From Sclerodactyla briareus (Eukaryota; Echinodermata; Holothuroidea; Dendrochirotida; Sclerodactylidae), in assembly GCA_026419785.1 (NCBI GenBank), contig JAODTK010001821.1:62001-126000 (forward strand): 64,000 nucleotides of DNA. The letters are read 5' to 3'. Made by a program: the position numbers and the translations under genes. Below, piece after piece: positions 1 to 14,000 of the stretch (its first letter is position 1; the number at the start of each line of letters is the position of its first letter). Under the pieces are notes generated by a model that saw nothing but the letters and a program-made list of their open reading frames with translations, did not search any database and was not told the DNA's origin.

Positions 1-939
1 AACTGCTTGGAGTGCAACGGGTTTCCAGGGATGCCGATGAAGCCCACCCATTACTTGCCTTGCGTCTAACGTCAGTTGTTGGGGCCCCTCCCGAAATATA
101 ACCCACCGCCACTATTGGGTGTTGAGCTTGGAAAGTTTGAAATACGGTTGCCCCAAATCCAGTAGTGATGTTGAAGTTAAACCAGAAAGTTTAAAACTCG
201 AGTGAAAACTCCCTACTCTCTTAACCCTCAATAATATATATTTCCATCCATCACCCAATGACCGTCAGTCTAAATTTCTATATCGGATGTGTTTTCCTGT
301 TCTTTTTTCTTGATTTCTAAAAGTTGCATGCTGTATTTTCCATGCTCTGCAATTATCAAAGAGTGAGAAGGAACTGGACTCACTTCATTACAGGCTTGTC
401 TGAATGAAAATCAAAAGTAAGATTCCAATTCATTATGCAAACTGGGAATGTTTGTTCAGTATTGCACAGTTTTACAGGTTTACAGCTGAACAATTTCTTT
501 ATAGCTTTTAGCACAGAATAATGGAGAGTCATCAATAAGAACACAACTACCTTACAGACCAGCAGTGTTCCCGCAGCCCAATTTTTTGTCCGGTGGTGTG
601 ACTGTATTTGGCCAAGGTTAAAATACACCATCTGGGGGAGGGTTAAGAGGGAGGTGATGTTCTCCTCCCATTAGAAAAATGTTTGCTTTTGTGAGATTGG
701 GTAGCATGATAGGCCTACTGTTAACATTTGGTGCTAAGATGCATTAGCATACTCTTAGCATGCTCTTACTCTGTGTAAGCATTCTCGGATTTGATGTGCA
801 CATCCCCTTGAACTCTTGCTTGGTTTTCGTCCGTCTGAACAAAGTTCAGAAGTGGACTCAGCGATCACCTTGTTGTGGGGTGTGTGTGTCACACTTTCTC
901 ATCAGTATGGTTCCTCTGATAAATAAAACCAATTTTGAA
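1..939. other. No gene recognised (upstream or intronic)
   Basis: AT-rich sequence with only short open frames on both strands, none with recognisable protein similarity. It may lie in an intron of FANCD2, because the first exon seen at 4,976 is already internal to that gene. Confidence 0.5.
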
Positions 940-949
940 TGGAATTATG

Positions 950-1640
950 TATGTAGTATCGGGGTTGGTTACAAGGTTTTGATTAGGTCCTGGGCCCATC
1001 GTCAGGTACGTACGTGTATAGCCTTTTTTATGTAATTTATTGTTGAGCTCATTACAAGATCACAACGAACAGTAGGGGCTTCAGTGATTTTTCAGCATAA
1101 AAGATGCCACGTATCTAATTTGCATGTTTTATGGGGAATTTTTAACGTTTGTTGGATTTTCTTGAACTTGGTGAATATGGTCTACCTCTAGTTCCGCAGC
1201 TTTTTGAACAGGTATTCAGGGTCAATGGAGGTCTTTCAATGTGTCTAATTTCCATATTTATGTGAAATCTATAGATCGGATTTTCATGGAAACCGTTGGA
1301 TATGTTTACTTAAGTTCCAAATTTGTCACACAATATATTGGGGCACTGGGAATTTCTTGCATAAGTCATACAAAATATCAAGGTTGTTTGAATCTTGAGG
1401 GTATGGCCTACCTTCAGTCTCGATTTTGTCTTTAAATGGATTCGGTCACTGAGGGCCTTCAATGTGTATTAATTTGCCTGATTCATGCAAATTGTCAAAC
1501 TTTTCTGTTGGATTTCCAGGAAACCATTGAGGGAGGTCCATTGTTGGTACTGAGATATTCAACCAGGGAATTGGGGAAGCAAAAAGTGTCTGATTTGCAT
1601 GATTCGGCAATTTTTAGTTGGCAATTCCACAAGCCTTAGT
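950..1640 (+). repeat. Dispersed repeat family A with ~90-110 bp internal periods
   Basis: Diverged sub-units recur, each with a 'cataatttatg'-like block, a 'ggatttccatgaaacttgg'-like block and a 'ggtctacct'-like block. The same arrangement, including the lead-in 'tatgtaatttattgtt', returns at 44,760-45,320, and shorter relatives lie at 5,400-5,645, 14,640-14,960, 54,350-54,720 and 61,080-61,340. The short open frames here are by-products of the repeat. The class of element is unknown. Confidence 0.7.
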
Positions 1641-1956
1641 AACCCTTTGTCGACTGGTCAACAATCAGTCCTAATGATTTGAACAGTGGTCCTGATAGGC
1701 CTTGATTCATAGGTAAGCACACTTTAGAGGGCGGGCAAACTATGTCCACCTTCTATCCATTGTTATATTTGCTAACTGGCAATTTGCGCGATCGACCTCT
1801 AAGACAAGTTAGATGGAAAAAAGGCGAGAATAGCGGTTCATGAACCACTTGTTCCATACAATAGTATACAAGCAATTATGAGTTGATGATTGGCATGGTA
1901 ATTTAGTACATCACTTTCAAACAAAGGGTTCTCAGAATCTGTGTTAATAGTCACCA

Positions 1957-3642
1957 GTGCTGAAGGACTCAATTCCGGTCTCGGTCTCGAGACCGGTCTG
2001 AGTCCTTTTTGGTCGGGGAATCGACTCGGACTCGAAGTTCAATGGACTCGGGCTCGACCCAAAGGACTCGGGGACTCGCGTCCGAGTTCTGGCCCGAGTC
2101 CTCTATTTTTTTACAAATAAGAAATGATTACGCATCGTACGAGACAATCAAAATAATACGCACGCACTCTACCAAAAAGTAGCCCAAACGTTTCCACGTC
2201 CTCCGGACTGCCGATGTCTAAATCCGGGGGAATAAAATCATGCTCACACGCTGGCATGTTTTAGGTCACTTAATCAACTATGAGATAACAGATACATTGC
2301 ACAAAAAACTATACTTGGCCGAAAGTTTGCTAGTTATAAGAACACTGGTTGAATTATAAATCAGCATGGACAAATTTATCCATAATTTTTGGAAACGAAT
2401 CACATGAATGTGATACGAATATCCGAACATTACAGCATTATTCCTGTTTATGATGTACATAACACGGAAAATGAAAAACACAACCTGGAAATACTGTTTT
2501 CGGGAAGATTTGTAGCCTAGCTCTTACCTCAACTTGTGCCATGTAATATGGTTAGGCTACATTCTTAGCCATGTGCTTCTCATATTCTGTTATAGAATGA
2601 CAATGGGCATTCGACTTTTCTTTTTCTTTGCCTACCTGGTAAATACTTGAATAGAATCATGGCGGAAGTTACCGGCGGGGCCGGTTGTAATTCATCTATA
2701 ATTCATTGGGGTGCAATGCTTTTGCCCAGAACGGTTGCAGTAACACTTTCGATATCTCTTGATCACTAGGCGTCGGTTCATTTTATTCAGGTGGCATGCC
2801 ATATAAACGAATAGTGAGGTAGTCAATAGATAACGTATGTGAATTAAAAGAGTGATTTACAGGGAGGGGAGGAAAGGTTCGATGTGAAGAAAAGCCTCAC
2901 ATAAAGAAAAGTAGATGAACGTGGAAGAGAAGGCAAGGTCATTCTTATGCTTTTCAAGCTAGTCATTGCATGGCAATCGATATTTTACAAATTTTTTGAT
3001 TTTCAAAGTACATATCGTCATATTCATTAACTGGAATTGCCTGTACGCTCAGGGAGTCCGGAGTCGACAAGACAAACCTTGCACCCAAATTAAGTATAGT
3101 CAGTATGCCCTGTACATTACTAGCACAGAGTCGAATAATTAGCTTGATATTCGGCACTTGTCACGAGCGTCATGAGCTCACCACCCTCTCGAAAGTGTGT
3201 GTGTGGGGGTGGGGGGGGGGGGCGGGGGGGGGGGGGGTTATGGCCACACATTTTCAAAATTTGACTGTGTGAAAACGTTAAAGTCAAGGGAGCATAGTCA
3301 AAAAGTGGGGGGGGGACATGTCCCAGTCCCACCTGTTGGACGCCCATGCATTGAGGTATGACCAGTATCTATTTAAAGTTCGCGTATGTCAGTTTACTGT
3401 CGATAAGTAGCCGCTGCATTCAAAAAAACAGTGCCGGTATATAGCAAACAATACAGCTGTTGTGTTTGGTAAGTTTTGCCTAGATTTGTAAAATAGTACA
3501 GGTCAATTTTGAAATAAGGACTCGAGGACTCGGATCGGACACTGTGACTCGGACTCGGACTCGGAGCCGATGACTCGGAATCGGACACTGTGACTCGGAC
3601 TCGGACTTCGGATTGAGAGGACTCGACTCCAGCACTTGTAGT
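1957..3642. mobile_element. Putative DNA element with GACTCG-rich inverted ends
   Basis: The left end reads accagtgctgaaggactc and runs into repeated 'actcggactcg' blocks to about 2,105. The right end (3,517-3,642) has the same GACTCGGACTCG blocks and closes with the inverse, gactccagcact. Between them is AT-rich sequence with no transposase and a poly-G tract near 3,207-3,237. Another right-type end is at about 55,328-55,375. The structure suggests a non-autonomous terminal-inverted-repeat element of about 1.7 kb. I could not define a target-site duplication, so the exact limits are approximate. Confidence 0.5.
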
Positions 3643-4975
3643 CTACATTGTTCTCTTCTCGTTCAGTTGACCCCAAATTTCTATGTAGGTTTTTATGGAA
3701 GAGAAACATGTGTTATATGGTTCTGCATTTACTGTCGGCCACTTCAGTCAGAAGATAGTAGAAATCAAAGACAGGCTTCATGCGGCCCCCCAGCACATGC
3801 ATGAAATGCCCTGACTGTTAACGATTCCAAGGTATAAATATAGTATTCCTCTGGAGATAGGCATGCCTGTTGATGCGTCTACAAGTGGGCATTGATTGAT
3901 GGCTTCCGATCCTCTGTTCGTATAGGAATTTAGACTAATTGCAGTTTATTTTTTAGGGCCCTAGTAATTTTTCCTGAGAGAATATTTCCATGGAATTAAC
4001 ATCCTTGATGCAAATCAACTTTCATATGCTGCTAGGTATTATCATACTCCCGGCCTGCTCAAAATCAACCTTCAACCACAAAAATTGCAATTTTCGATAT
4101 GCCACATCCCGTATCTGCGCCACAAACATGGGATGTGCAGGAATAGTGCATGGTGATGCACATAACAAAGCAATTGACTGAACAACTGACAGCAATTGAA
4201 ACAAGAGACCAATCCCCAGAGTTGCATGACCTCATCAGCATTCCTGAAAATTTGAAAAATCTAGTCATTCCATCTCCAAATATCTTGCAAATTTGTAATA
4301 GAAATTTATAAAGTTTGGCGAGAATGATTTTTCCCTCAAATCGAACTCCAAGAGAAAAAATAGTGGAAAAGTGACCTCCCAATCTTTAAATATCTCAAAA
4401 AATGTTTGAAACTTCAGTAGTATTTGCCTGAATACAAAAGAGTTGTATCGTATGACTTTTACCTTGTTGAAGAAATTTGAATCCATTGGTTATCTTGAAA
4501 ATATCTTTAGAATTGCCCCCTAAATTACACTAATTTTGAGACAGAACAGGTGTTTTTGCAACAATTTAACCTCATATGAAATTTGAATGTGTTCATCCAT
4601 TCATTATTTGTGAGAAACCATCAAAAGTATGACAGACAGGAAATACCCATCCGCACACGGAAATGAACACCTATGGCGTGCACCCATTTGCTGGCCCCCC
4701 ATACCCATGGGTACCCCATCATAAGGTACCCTTCAATGGAAACTTCTCACCCACCAAGTTTCCACCATAAGCAACCATGCTATAGCAATCATTGCTATGG
4801 CAATCACAACAGTAAATATAGGTGAATTGGCGAACCGATTACAATTTCTCCTCTGACCATTCATGACTAATGAGATGATAAAAACATTATTAATAAATTG
4901 AGTCAGACAACCATATCTAGCAGGGTCCATTCCATGTACCAATTTTCTTCATTTCCATATTTTACTAATCTACAG
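3643..4975. other. No gene recognised; probable FANCD2 intron
   Basis: AT-rich. Overlapping open frames of 60-105 codons on both strands have no recognisable motif. The stretch ends in a pyrimidine-rich acceptor (tttactaatctacag) in front of the first FANCD2 exon seen. Confidence 0.5.
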
Positions 4976-5065
4976 GAAGTTTGCAGAGGACAGCGAGTGA
5001 TCCTACTCGAGACCATCAGAATAAATGTGCAGTTCAGTAAAACGATAGCAGCTGCCTGGATGAAG
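4976..5065 (+). CDS. FANCD2: FANCD2 exon (about human 385-412)
   Basis: Bounded by ctacag and a gtgttg donor. The uninterrupted frame reads [20 protein letters not shown] then AAWMK, matching human [20 protein letters not shown] then SEAWIK in FANCD2's N-terminal solenoid. This is the most upstream exon I could recognise. No indel is seen. Confidence 0.88.
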
Positions 5066-8000
5066 GTGTTGTATTTATAGGTTCTCAACTAGTTTCAAAT
5101 CACAAGATTGAATGAAAACATGCTGTAATGTCAGCAAGTACTCCATAGTTTGACAGAGAAGATAGTGTTTTTCTCCATCACCTGAACTAACGTTCAGAAA
5201 GTGACTCGATGATCCAGTTCATGTGCTGTTCCAAGCTCCCATATCCGAAAATCATGATACAATCGTTGAATATTCATGTGGGATGAACATGCTTTGATTA
5301 GACGTTGTGTAGTAGTTCTCATCCTGTTAAATGTATTTCAAATTCTTTTTTAAAATTCGTAGTTTTCATCCACAAAACCTTGGTAATTTGCAATCTCAAG
5401 TTCTTCAGATTTCAACGAAAACTTGGTGGATGTGGCTGCGTCAAGTACTGCGTGATATAAAATTGTCACACTTTTTGGCAAATGTGAGGGTTTGTTGATC
5501 TCTATGACTCTTGGTGGATTTTGTCCAGCTTGGTCCTGAATATTTGAAGTTAGTGGAGGGGTCCTCGAGAACCAAAGATGTGTCTAATTATGCAAATAAT
5601 CATTTGGTCACAATCCTCAAAACTGGAACATGGTCTACCATTTAAGGTAGTAATGTAAAGACTCGGGCTGGTGAACTATAGCCACCTCCTCATCATGCTT
5701 CTGGGCAATTCCACCAAAAGTTTTGCTGTTTTTCATGAACAGGGGGGGGGGGAGAGTAAAAAGTTCTACTGCCCCACAAATGCTGAGCTTACAACCAGTG
5801 TACGCTGTTTCACTGCTCTCTTCATGAACCGGGAGCTGGGGAGGCAATCCCTACTGCCCCACTAATGCAGAAAGGAATTGTATATAGTTTGGTGTTGACT
5901 CAAGGTGAAACACCACTCTCTATTTTTCAATAAGCTAGCTGTTCCTTTTTAGGCAGGTCTCATTTTGTAAATGTGCTAGCATCCTTTCCTAACCGGTATG
6001 TGTGAATGATTTCATAATAGGTTCTCAGTGATAAGTTTGAACTACTGAGGTTAAAAGAAAAACTAATTGTCTCTGTTCTTTTATCTATCACGATTATCAT
6101 TGAGTGTTTCCATGACTATTTTACGATGAACCGCCTCTTCTTCTAAACGTGTGATCATTCTTGCGTTTCCACCTAATTTATGTCTCGATAACTGGGACTA
6201 ATGAGCTGACTGAGGCTTTGATGGCGAAGGCCCTAATATTAGGCCTTTTAAAGACCATGACACCCATCCTGATTTTTTAAGCCACCAAAAATATTCTAGT
6301 TGAGATTCTTTCTTTTCACTGCAATTTTCTATTGCATTCTCTACACAATGTACCATTCTCTCTGAAAATTTTTTGTCTTACGATTTTTGGGGAAAGGTGA
6401 ATAGCCGCATGAAACATTTTTCCCAAAGTCGAAATCCAACAAGTGTTTCTGCTTCTTGCTTCAGGCCTGGAAGTCTTCACCCCGACAGCCATGCCTAGCC
6501 TCGGGACCTGTTTAAGGCGATGTTCAATGGCATGGCTGCTACAAGAAGTCCAGCGACGGGGCTGTTCAGGAAAAAGATCAGAGATGGAAGTTGTCGCAGG
6601 CAAACTGGTGGAGAAATCCTTTGAAGGTCACCCGAAGGTATCATATTTCGTATGACTAGATGATGAACAGAGGTGACCAAAGGGAGGACTCGATTTTCAG
6701 AATAAATCTTCTTTCCACAATATTCAAGATAAAGTCATACCTGTGGTCACATGATATCGTTAAGCCAGTTCATAAATTACTGTATGGGGCGTCGAGCTCT
6801 TTATCCATTCAGGACACGGTTAGTTAAAAAAAGTTTCCAAGTGTTGCATGTTGCGCGCTGTCTGTCTCTTCACTGATCAGTGCCATTTATAGGTAGAACT
6901 ACTTAGCACTAGCAAACTATATCCCACCCTTATATGCTGTAAGATGTTGTTGTTGTTATTTGCCACCGGGGCTCTCCGTCGAGCAGGTCAGTGCACGATA
7001 CTGAATGCCTTCAAAAGCAACTACACGAATGCGAAAAAAATCAAGACTATCAGTTCATGAAAACCCCCTTGTTTGAGCCTTCTTGATAGATGGTCCCAGA
7101 TGGTGGCACTTGTATATTCAAGTCATGTTCTTATTCAATGAAGGTTGTACACCACTGCTTCCACTACTCAAAATGTTTTGTACTGTCACATTAACATTAT
7201 ACCTATAAATTAATCCGGCCATAATTCTCCTTTGGGCTGTTTCATCAGGTATATGTGAGAAAGACTTCACCTCTAGCCTGTTAATCGCTGGCTGCTTGGG
7301 CGTCCCTGAGCCTACTGCTATTGCTTTGCTACCGCCCTCTATCGGGAAGCATTTCTTCACACTTGATATCCACCACAAGCAGGTTAGTTCCCAGCCCCCC
7401 ACTCAAATTTTGATATATATAAATACGATTCTAAAACAGAAGTGCACTACGATAATGCTAATGCACAAAGCCTGTGATGATTATTCTAATCACACATCTA
7501 TTCATCTATCAAACTGCCTCCACATGCAATATGCACCAACCCCGATACAAGGTAAGCTTATGGAACGCCTCTAGACGAAAATTTCTCAGAGCCGGAAAAG
7601 CTGCACGACTGGACGACTAGTATGGCAAAACGAGAAGGGCGATGGAGTGGCAACTCGGATTTGTGTGATTGCCAGAAGCTCAACTGGCTGGGGTGGGTGC
7701 ATAAGTCATGTGGGGTAAAGTAGTATAATTGACAGATTCTCAAAACCTGTTCTGTTGTGGTGATTCACAAGAAACCAGCACATGGTAAATGATAACTAAT
7801 GCCCACCGCCTAATGTTCCAAGGGAAAAGGAGCAGAAAGGCAAGGGTCAGATGTTCTATGGCTGTGTCAGTCTTGAGGAACTGGTTCCAGGCATTGTGTG
7901 CTCCTACATGTTATTATAATATATCACAGGAGGTTAAAAGGAATGCAGCAATAAAGGGAGGGATGAAGATCAGTAAATATGACTTAAAGGGAACAAACTG

Positions 8001-11000
8001 CAGGAGAATTATAATGAGGGCTAATCTATTACCTGGGAAAGACTGAATGCGCCAGTCCAAACCCGAATCCGTACACTTTCCGTTACAGCGTTACAATCCT
8101 TGAGGTTTGTGCATGGTTGTAGTGCACAAGATTGGAAAGCCTCCCATAATGCAATATATAATGTCAACTTGCACAAAACCCTGCAACATTCTTTGTTTGA
8201 GTCTATTGAAATTCAAACATTAATTTCACTTTGAAAAGCATTTATTCTATGGGAGAGGATTGCTATAGTGGGTTGGTAGTGTTGATGGTTATTTTTGGTT
8301 GAATAAAGACAACATAACTTTCTCTAAATGTTTGACTTATTCAAACAAAATGACAACATCAAATACATTACCATAATTTCCTGTGTTGTCCATGGTGACG
8401 TCACTGCGTTTTGCACAATTGGACTTCTCCACCAATTTCTCGGTTGCCTAATGGCCGCAACTATCTATTAGATACCGTTTTTTCCATTCTCCACGATATA
8501 ACCTCTGTTGTAACCCAGCCTTCCTCATGTACTCCACGTTGACTTGCTTTTGATGGTACTCCCTATTGACCATGTCAAGGAACCTAACACTTGAAACCAA
8601 TTTCAGCCAGCAGGAGCGGAAATATCCTGCAAATTCTACAAAGTTTTCCCTGTAAAGAACAAACACTAACTGACAGCTGAATAAGAACTTGTTCCGGAAT
8701 GGGAGAATATTCTCATCTTTTATGTGTGAATATACTCTCCCCACCAGGATGGATAAGCTCACTCATTCTTGGTTTCAGTGGTTCCCCATTCAAGTAAGCA
8801 CTAAGCCTTGGCGTTCTGGCTCACCAATGTGCATTGTCATTTAAAATTCAAATTGATTCTCAAAATTAGCAGTTGGGGAAACTTTATATTGGGCCATTCT
8901 AAACTTGTTTTTGAGAAGATTGTTCTTGGGTTGGTAGGCGAGCAGGGGGCCATGGTCAATAACATTGGTGGAAAACCACGTGCAGAAAGAGATGCCAGGC
9001 CTCAACCTGCTTCGGGAGCTAGTAATGCGCTAATGAAGAGGTTGCCAAACCCTTTGCTATCTTATGAAGAGTACGGTCACCCTTACCCAGAGGTGATGCA
9101 GACGGGCACAGGCGCCGTTTAGTGCTGTGACACAAGAAATAGCGCTCAGCAAGGTCTAACTCAAAGGAGCTGGGCGCCGATATTTTCGCTGAAAGGCGCC
9201 GTGGCTATGGACTGAACCACACTCAAAGTGCAATGAGTATTGGGCTGTATGGACTGGGAAGTTATTTACCACACCTTTGAGTTGGGAGGCTCATGATATC
9301 TAGCAGAGGGGTTTTGAGTTTTGAGAATTCTGAGAGTTTTGTTGGATTATGTGACTGATTTGACTGATGAAGCTATGCACAGACCCTGGTATAGCTAGGT
9401 TTATATAACCTGGGGAGGGGGTATGGTCAGATGGCACTGTATCATGGGCGAGCTTAATGCCCACAGACCATGTGTATACTGGATGAGTAGTTTTTATCAA
9501 GCTCCGTCAGGTTATGGCATTGAAAGATTTTTGGCTAAAAAATTGTTGTGCTCATGACTGTAAAAAAATACTAATAATGCAGTGCTGGTTACTGTTTAAC
9601 GTGTTTTTAACTTGTTTTATCTATTCAATCAATCCATTTGTCATATTATGCTTGATGGCTCAGATCAATGGATTTATTTTCTTGTCCTCCCCCCCCCCCA
9701 AAAAGGCAAATTGGCCCAGTTGAAAAACTCACATGTCCTGTTTGGTCGAGACTATAATAGGCATGTTACTCATTGGTCCCCACGCCTGACCCCGTGGGGG
9801 TTTGACAAGTTCACAAGGATCAGGGGTTATATGGCAGCGCTTTGATAAAGCTCTATTAGCAGTGATAGAGTGCTATATAGGAACAAGGTATGAGGGTAAG
9901 ATATAATTATTATGTTATGTATTACATCTGACCCATTGGATCCTCCATGTAATCAATGTAGAGGTACCTTATTTGTTTGGTTAGGAACCCACAACAACAC
10001 AAGCCTTACATCGTTCAACTCATCTAAAGATGCCCAGCGGCAATGGATGGAAGCGCCGTGCCAAAATGGGCTTGTAGCCTACTGCCCTAAGAGAGGAATC
10101 AAGGGAGAACTAATCAAGCTTACATCTTCCAGATATTGTCTCATCTTCACATGTCCTTTTGTTTCTTAAAACCATACCCAGCAACTATAAATTGGAGAAC
10201 AAATTAATTTCTCTGGAATCTAAGTTTGGAGCTGAAAATGTTGGGGCAATTTAATTGACAGGCAGTGAAGAAAGAGATACAGTACCGGCACAGCGGTGAC
10301 AGGTCATATTAAACCACAAATCACCCATGAGGACTCTCCTTTAATTACCTGTTATAACAGTGGGCATGCTAGCCCAAATGTGCAGCCCTATTTTACAGGG
10401 AGTTTGGAGGAGGGGAGGTGGCACACTAAGTTAATGGACCCTGTGCTGTCACAAAACAAATAGTTCACAGCCGGTGCCAACATTTGTGGTTGATTTCTTT
10501 TCATCCTTATTATTGGATTGTTGGAAGGGATTTAACAGTGGGTAATGTCAAGTGTTCGCTTTCGCACCGCCAGAAACTGACGATCTGCCACAGCTTTCGC
10601 CTCCAGCAAGTCCGGAAGCTCTTCCCATTTTGAGTGGGCTCGCATTTGTGGGATATGACAAAGAGTTGACTATCCAAGTAAGTTCCTCTTCAGATATTTG
10701 CGAGTAAACAAATTAGCAATTTTTCAAAATTTAATTAGAATGTGACCGGTGAAAACTGCTCTCATATACAGCTGAAGTGTTATTTAGCATGATGTTGGGA
10801 GTATAAAGCTTCAGAGTTAGATAGCAGGGGCAAGTCACATTTTAGCGCAATGAAACAGCTCAAGCTGTCGTCTTGTCTCTCGTCTGTCTGGACTTGGTAT
10901 AATTACTGTACGTAACATGGCCCAAATATGTTGCAAGGACATTCTAAGGTCATTATAATTCATGTTAAATTTAAAACATCAGACTTCTAGGATTTACAGG

Positions 11001-14000
11001 CAGTCTGTACATTAGTAAAAAATTGCAGGAGTGGCAACAAACTGTGTAAGTCACCGATGGTTGTGGAAGGGTCCGATTATTAGACATTCTTGGAGGTATT
11101 TTCCTACATCGGGGATACCAAGGTGTTTAGCGATTGGGCTCGTTCAAGACATCATTATTCATCTGAGGTACATTAGGGCCTGTCAGGAGCTTCACGCTGT
11201 CTGAGTACCTCCCCCCCCCCCCCCCCTCTCTAGCCTACATAGCCAATTTGTAATATAGCTTGGTAGTCTCAAATGTTATTTTCCATAACAAGGATATCTT
11301 GGACTATATTGAATTGTAGACCTGATATGATATTATTATATGGGGACAATTGTTGGAGACAATGAGTTGCAAAACTAATGTATGAACTTCTTTCCCAATT
11401 GATTGGTACGTAAGTTTTTTTTTTTACAGCAAACAAATGCCTCATGATTATTGAATGATATTGAAGATGTCTTGCATGCAAAACATTTGAGGCAGCATTC
11501 ACCAGGATGTTTCCTCAGTTGGCGTTATTGCAGTTTTGAGGCCTTGATCTCCACTTTGTGGCTTGCTGTGATGCGTAGACTTTTTTGGTTTTTGGCATTC
11601 GTTTCGGGTTTGATCAATAGGTCTTGTTGGTCGGACATAATCTTCAGTTGGGTAGCAGGTGATGGAGATTATTACACTCCTTGCCCCGATATCATCGGAG
11701 CACTAGTCGAGAAGAGAGACGAGATTAATGGGGGTGTAAAAACCATGGCAATAGGCCAGGGTTTGATGATGAACCTTCATACTTGGTTTTCTGAACCCAG
11801 AATTGAATGAAATAGTTGCTATCCCACATCACACACTGCACTATCAGTTAGAGCATGTAATGAGCAGTATTGTGAGAGATTTTGTTTTTTGTTGAGGTGA
11901 ATTGCGAACAGAGGATCGAACCTATTCAGGCCCAGAAAGGATGGCAGACCCTGGATTACTGCCCACATATTGTCAGCTGCCGAATCCTCACCAGGTACCA
12001 CGGAAATAAGGGCAAGGCCTCTTGCGGCTACCTAAGGTGGGGGGGGGGACACACGCAGATGGAAACTTGCAATGGCTACCCCTGTTTGTCCCTGCCTCCC
12101 AATCCCTGTACTGAGTGTCCGTGAGAAGGCTACAGGTACCATTTTTAAGTATTTGCGTAGGACCCGACCGCGGAATTAACCCCGGGCTCCCAGGTGGAAG
12201 GCTCTTGTAGACTGGAAGATCTCTTGGTACAGGCACCACCCTCACTGACGGTATTCTTTGTCACCAGGACGAGCTTCATAACTTTGTAGGAAACAACTAA
12301 CCAGCAGTGACATCAGCTACAAGAGGATAGGAGTCATTGCTGCCTGGCTATCTTAAGGAAAGATCAGTAAAAAAGGTATGTGCTCAGAGAAAATTAATCC
12401 CCACTTCAGGGAAACCTTTCCTCTGACACTTCCAGTTTTTACTCCATGATAATGTGAAAGTGTTAAAAAGATGTAGGTACATTGGTTATGTAATACAAGT
12501 GTTAATGTTGACTTGTGTTCTTCGGCTGGAAACAAGAAATGATCAGTGAAGGCACATGAACTGCGCTTACTGAATACCTGAGGCAGATTGGGGCAGGATG
12601 TTCCTTGTTCAGGACCATCCTTCAGAGGCCGTTAAGTCTTCTTTTACAGTTTCTATTCATGAACTTCAGCCAGCTCGAAATCAAAGCAAGTTTCCGCAAA
12701 ACTCTTCTGAGAGGTTTGCAAAGCACTGGAGGGGTTATCTACAGCATGTGTTCCTTTCTTGGGTTCTGACAGTCCAAGAGGTTCAGCAGAGGTTATTATG
12801 GATATAAACAAAACATTTATCAATGGTAGAATGTTTGGACATCCATATCCACCCGGACAATTTCAGCGGGGAGACTACTACCTAGATATTAGGTGGGAAC
12901 TTCCTGGATGTATCAACATTTCCTCATCACGGTTTGGACCTTCCAGGAGTGAGGCAAGCCTTGCAGGGATGCTAGATTCAAGCAGGATCATGAGCCTGTG
13001 TGAAGCTGATCCGGTCTGCCTGCAGGGGACTGGCCAGAGGTGGCGGACGCTTCTGTGACGAGTGTCAGACATTGTAAAAAAGACGAAACTTGAAGAAGAG
13101 TCCGGTATCTATGAGTTGGAACTCATTTTCAGCTGCAGGTTAAAACCTGGATCCATCTCACATCCCTCTCTCAGTTGTCCGTCTGTTTGTGTCACATATG
13201 CAAGAGTGGAAATGTGAGTTATATGAATAATAAATTATATATTGTTTTATAGGTATAGATATATATATGTATCAGCTGATGCATACAATGCTACTGCTTG
13301 CAGCTGTCACCTGAAATGTCAGTTTCTTGAATACTGAACAATTAACAGGATTGTGGATGGTTTTCGGTTGTTTTATGTGTAATTTTGTTGTTTGGTCATT
13401 GTGTTCGTAAAAGTTCTAAAGCCCACCTGTTAGCGACTTAGTTTGAGAGAGCTCCAAAAATACAGTTTGATTGTGGATGATGTTGAGTGTACTCGTTTTG
13501 GAAGTTCCATTCAGCTTTATTCAGTCCTCCTGTCCAGCTACGAACCTACCCATACTGTAGTAATCTAATGAATTGACTGATATAAAAACTACAAACAAGT
13601 ACTGTTGCAATGATAGTATTAGAAAAAAATTCTTAGTTTCATGGAATAGGTCCCAGTGGCCAAACGAATATATGTTTGTTACGGCCAGCCAGCTTTGTTT
13701 GTAATTTGAAAACTAATCACCTATACTCCAAAATAGAAATTATTTGAGTGTGCTGGATTTTGAGATGTGCAAGTCTTGATAGCTGCGGACGGCAAAATTC
13801 CTGTGGCGAATACACTGCATGTTCTTCACCAATCCACATTTATTGTTTTTTCCACATTTAATTGACCTTTACTGACATTGTCATAACCATGCATGGCTTG
13901 GAACATGTTAACCACATTGGCCTAATATTTGATATCAGTGCCCAGCACAAAGTACCCAACTGACTATAATCAGAGTATGCTACCGCATCGCTTATATTTA

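Noticed and set aside
8808-9122. 104-codon plus-strand frame as a possible missing FANCD2 exon
   Set aside because: I tried to align it with the human 518-562 region (EVVGALVTH onward); apart from a chance hydrophobic stretch it does not match, and splice edges are poor.
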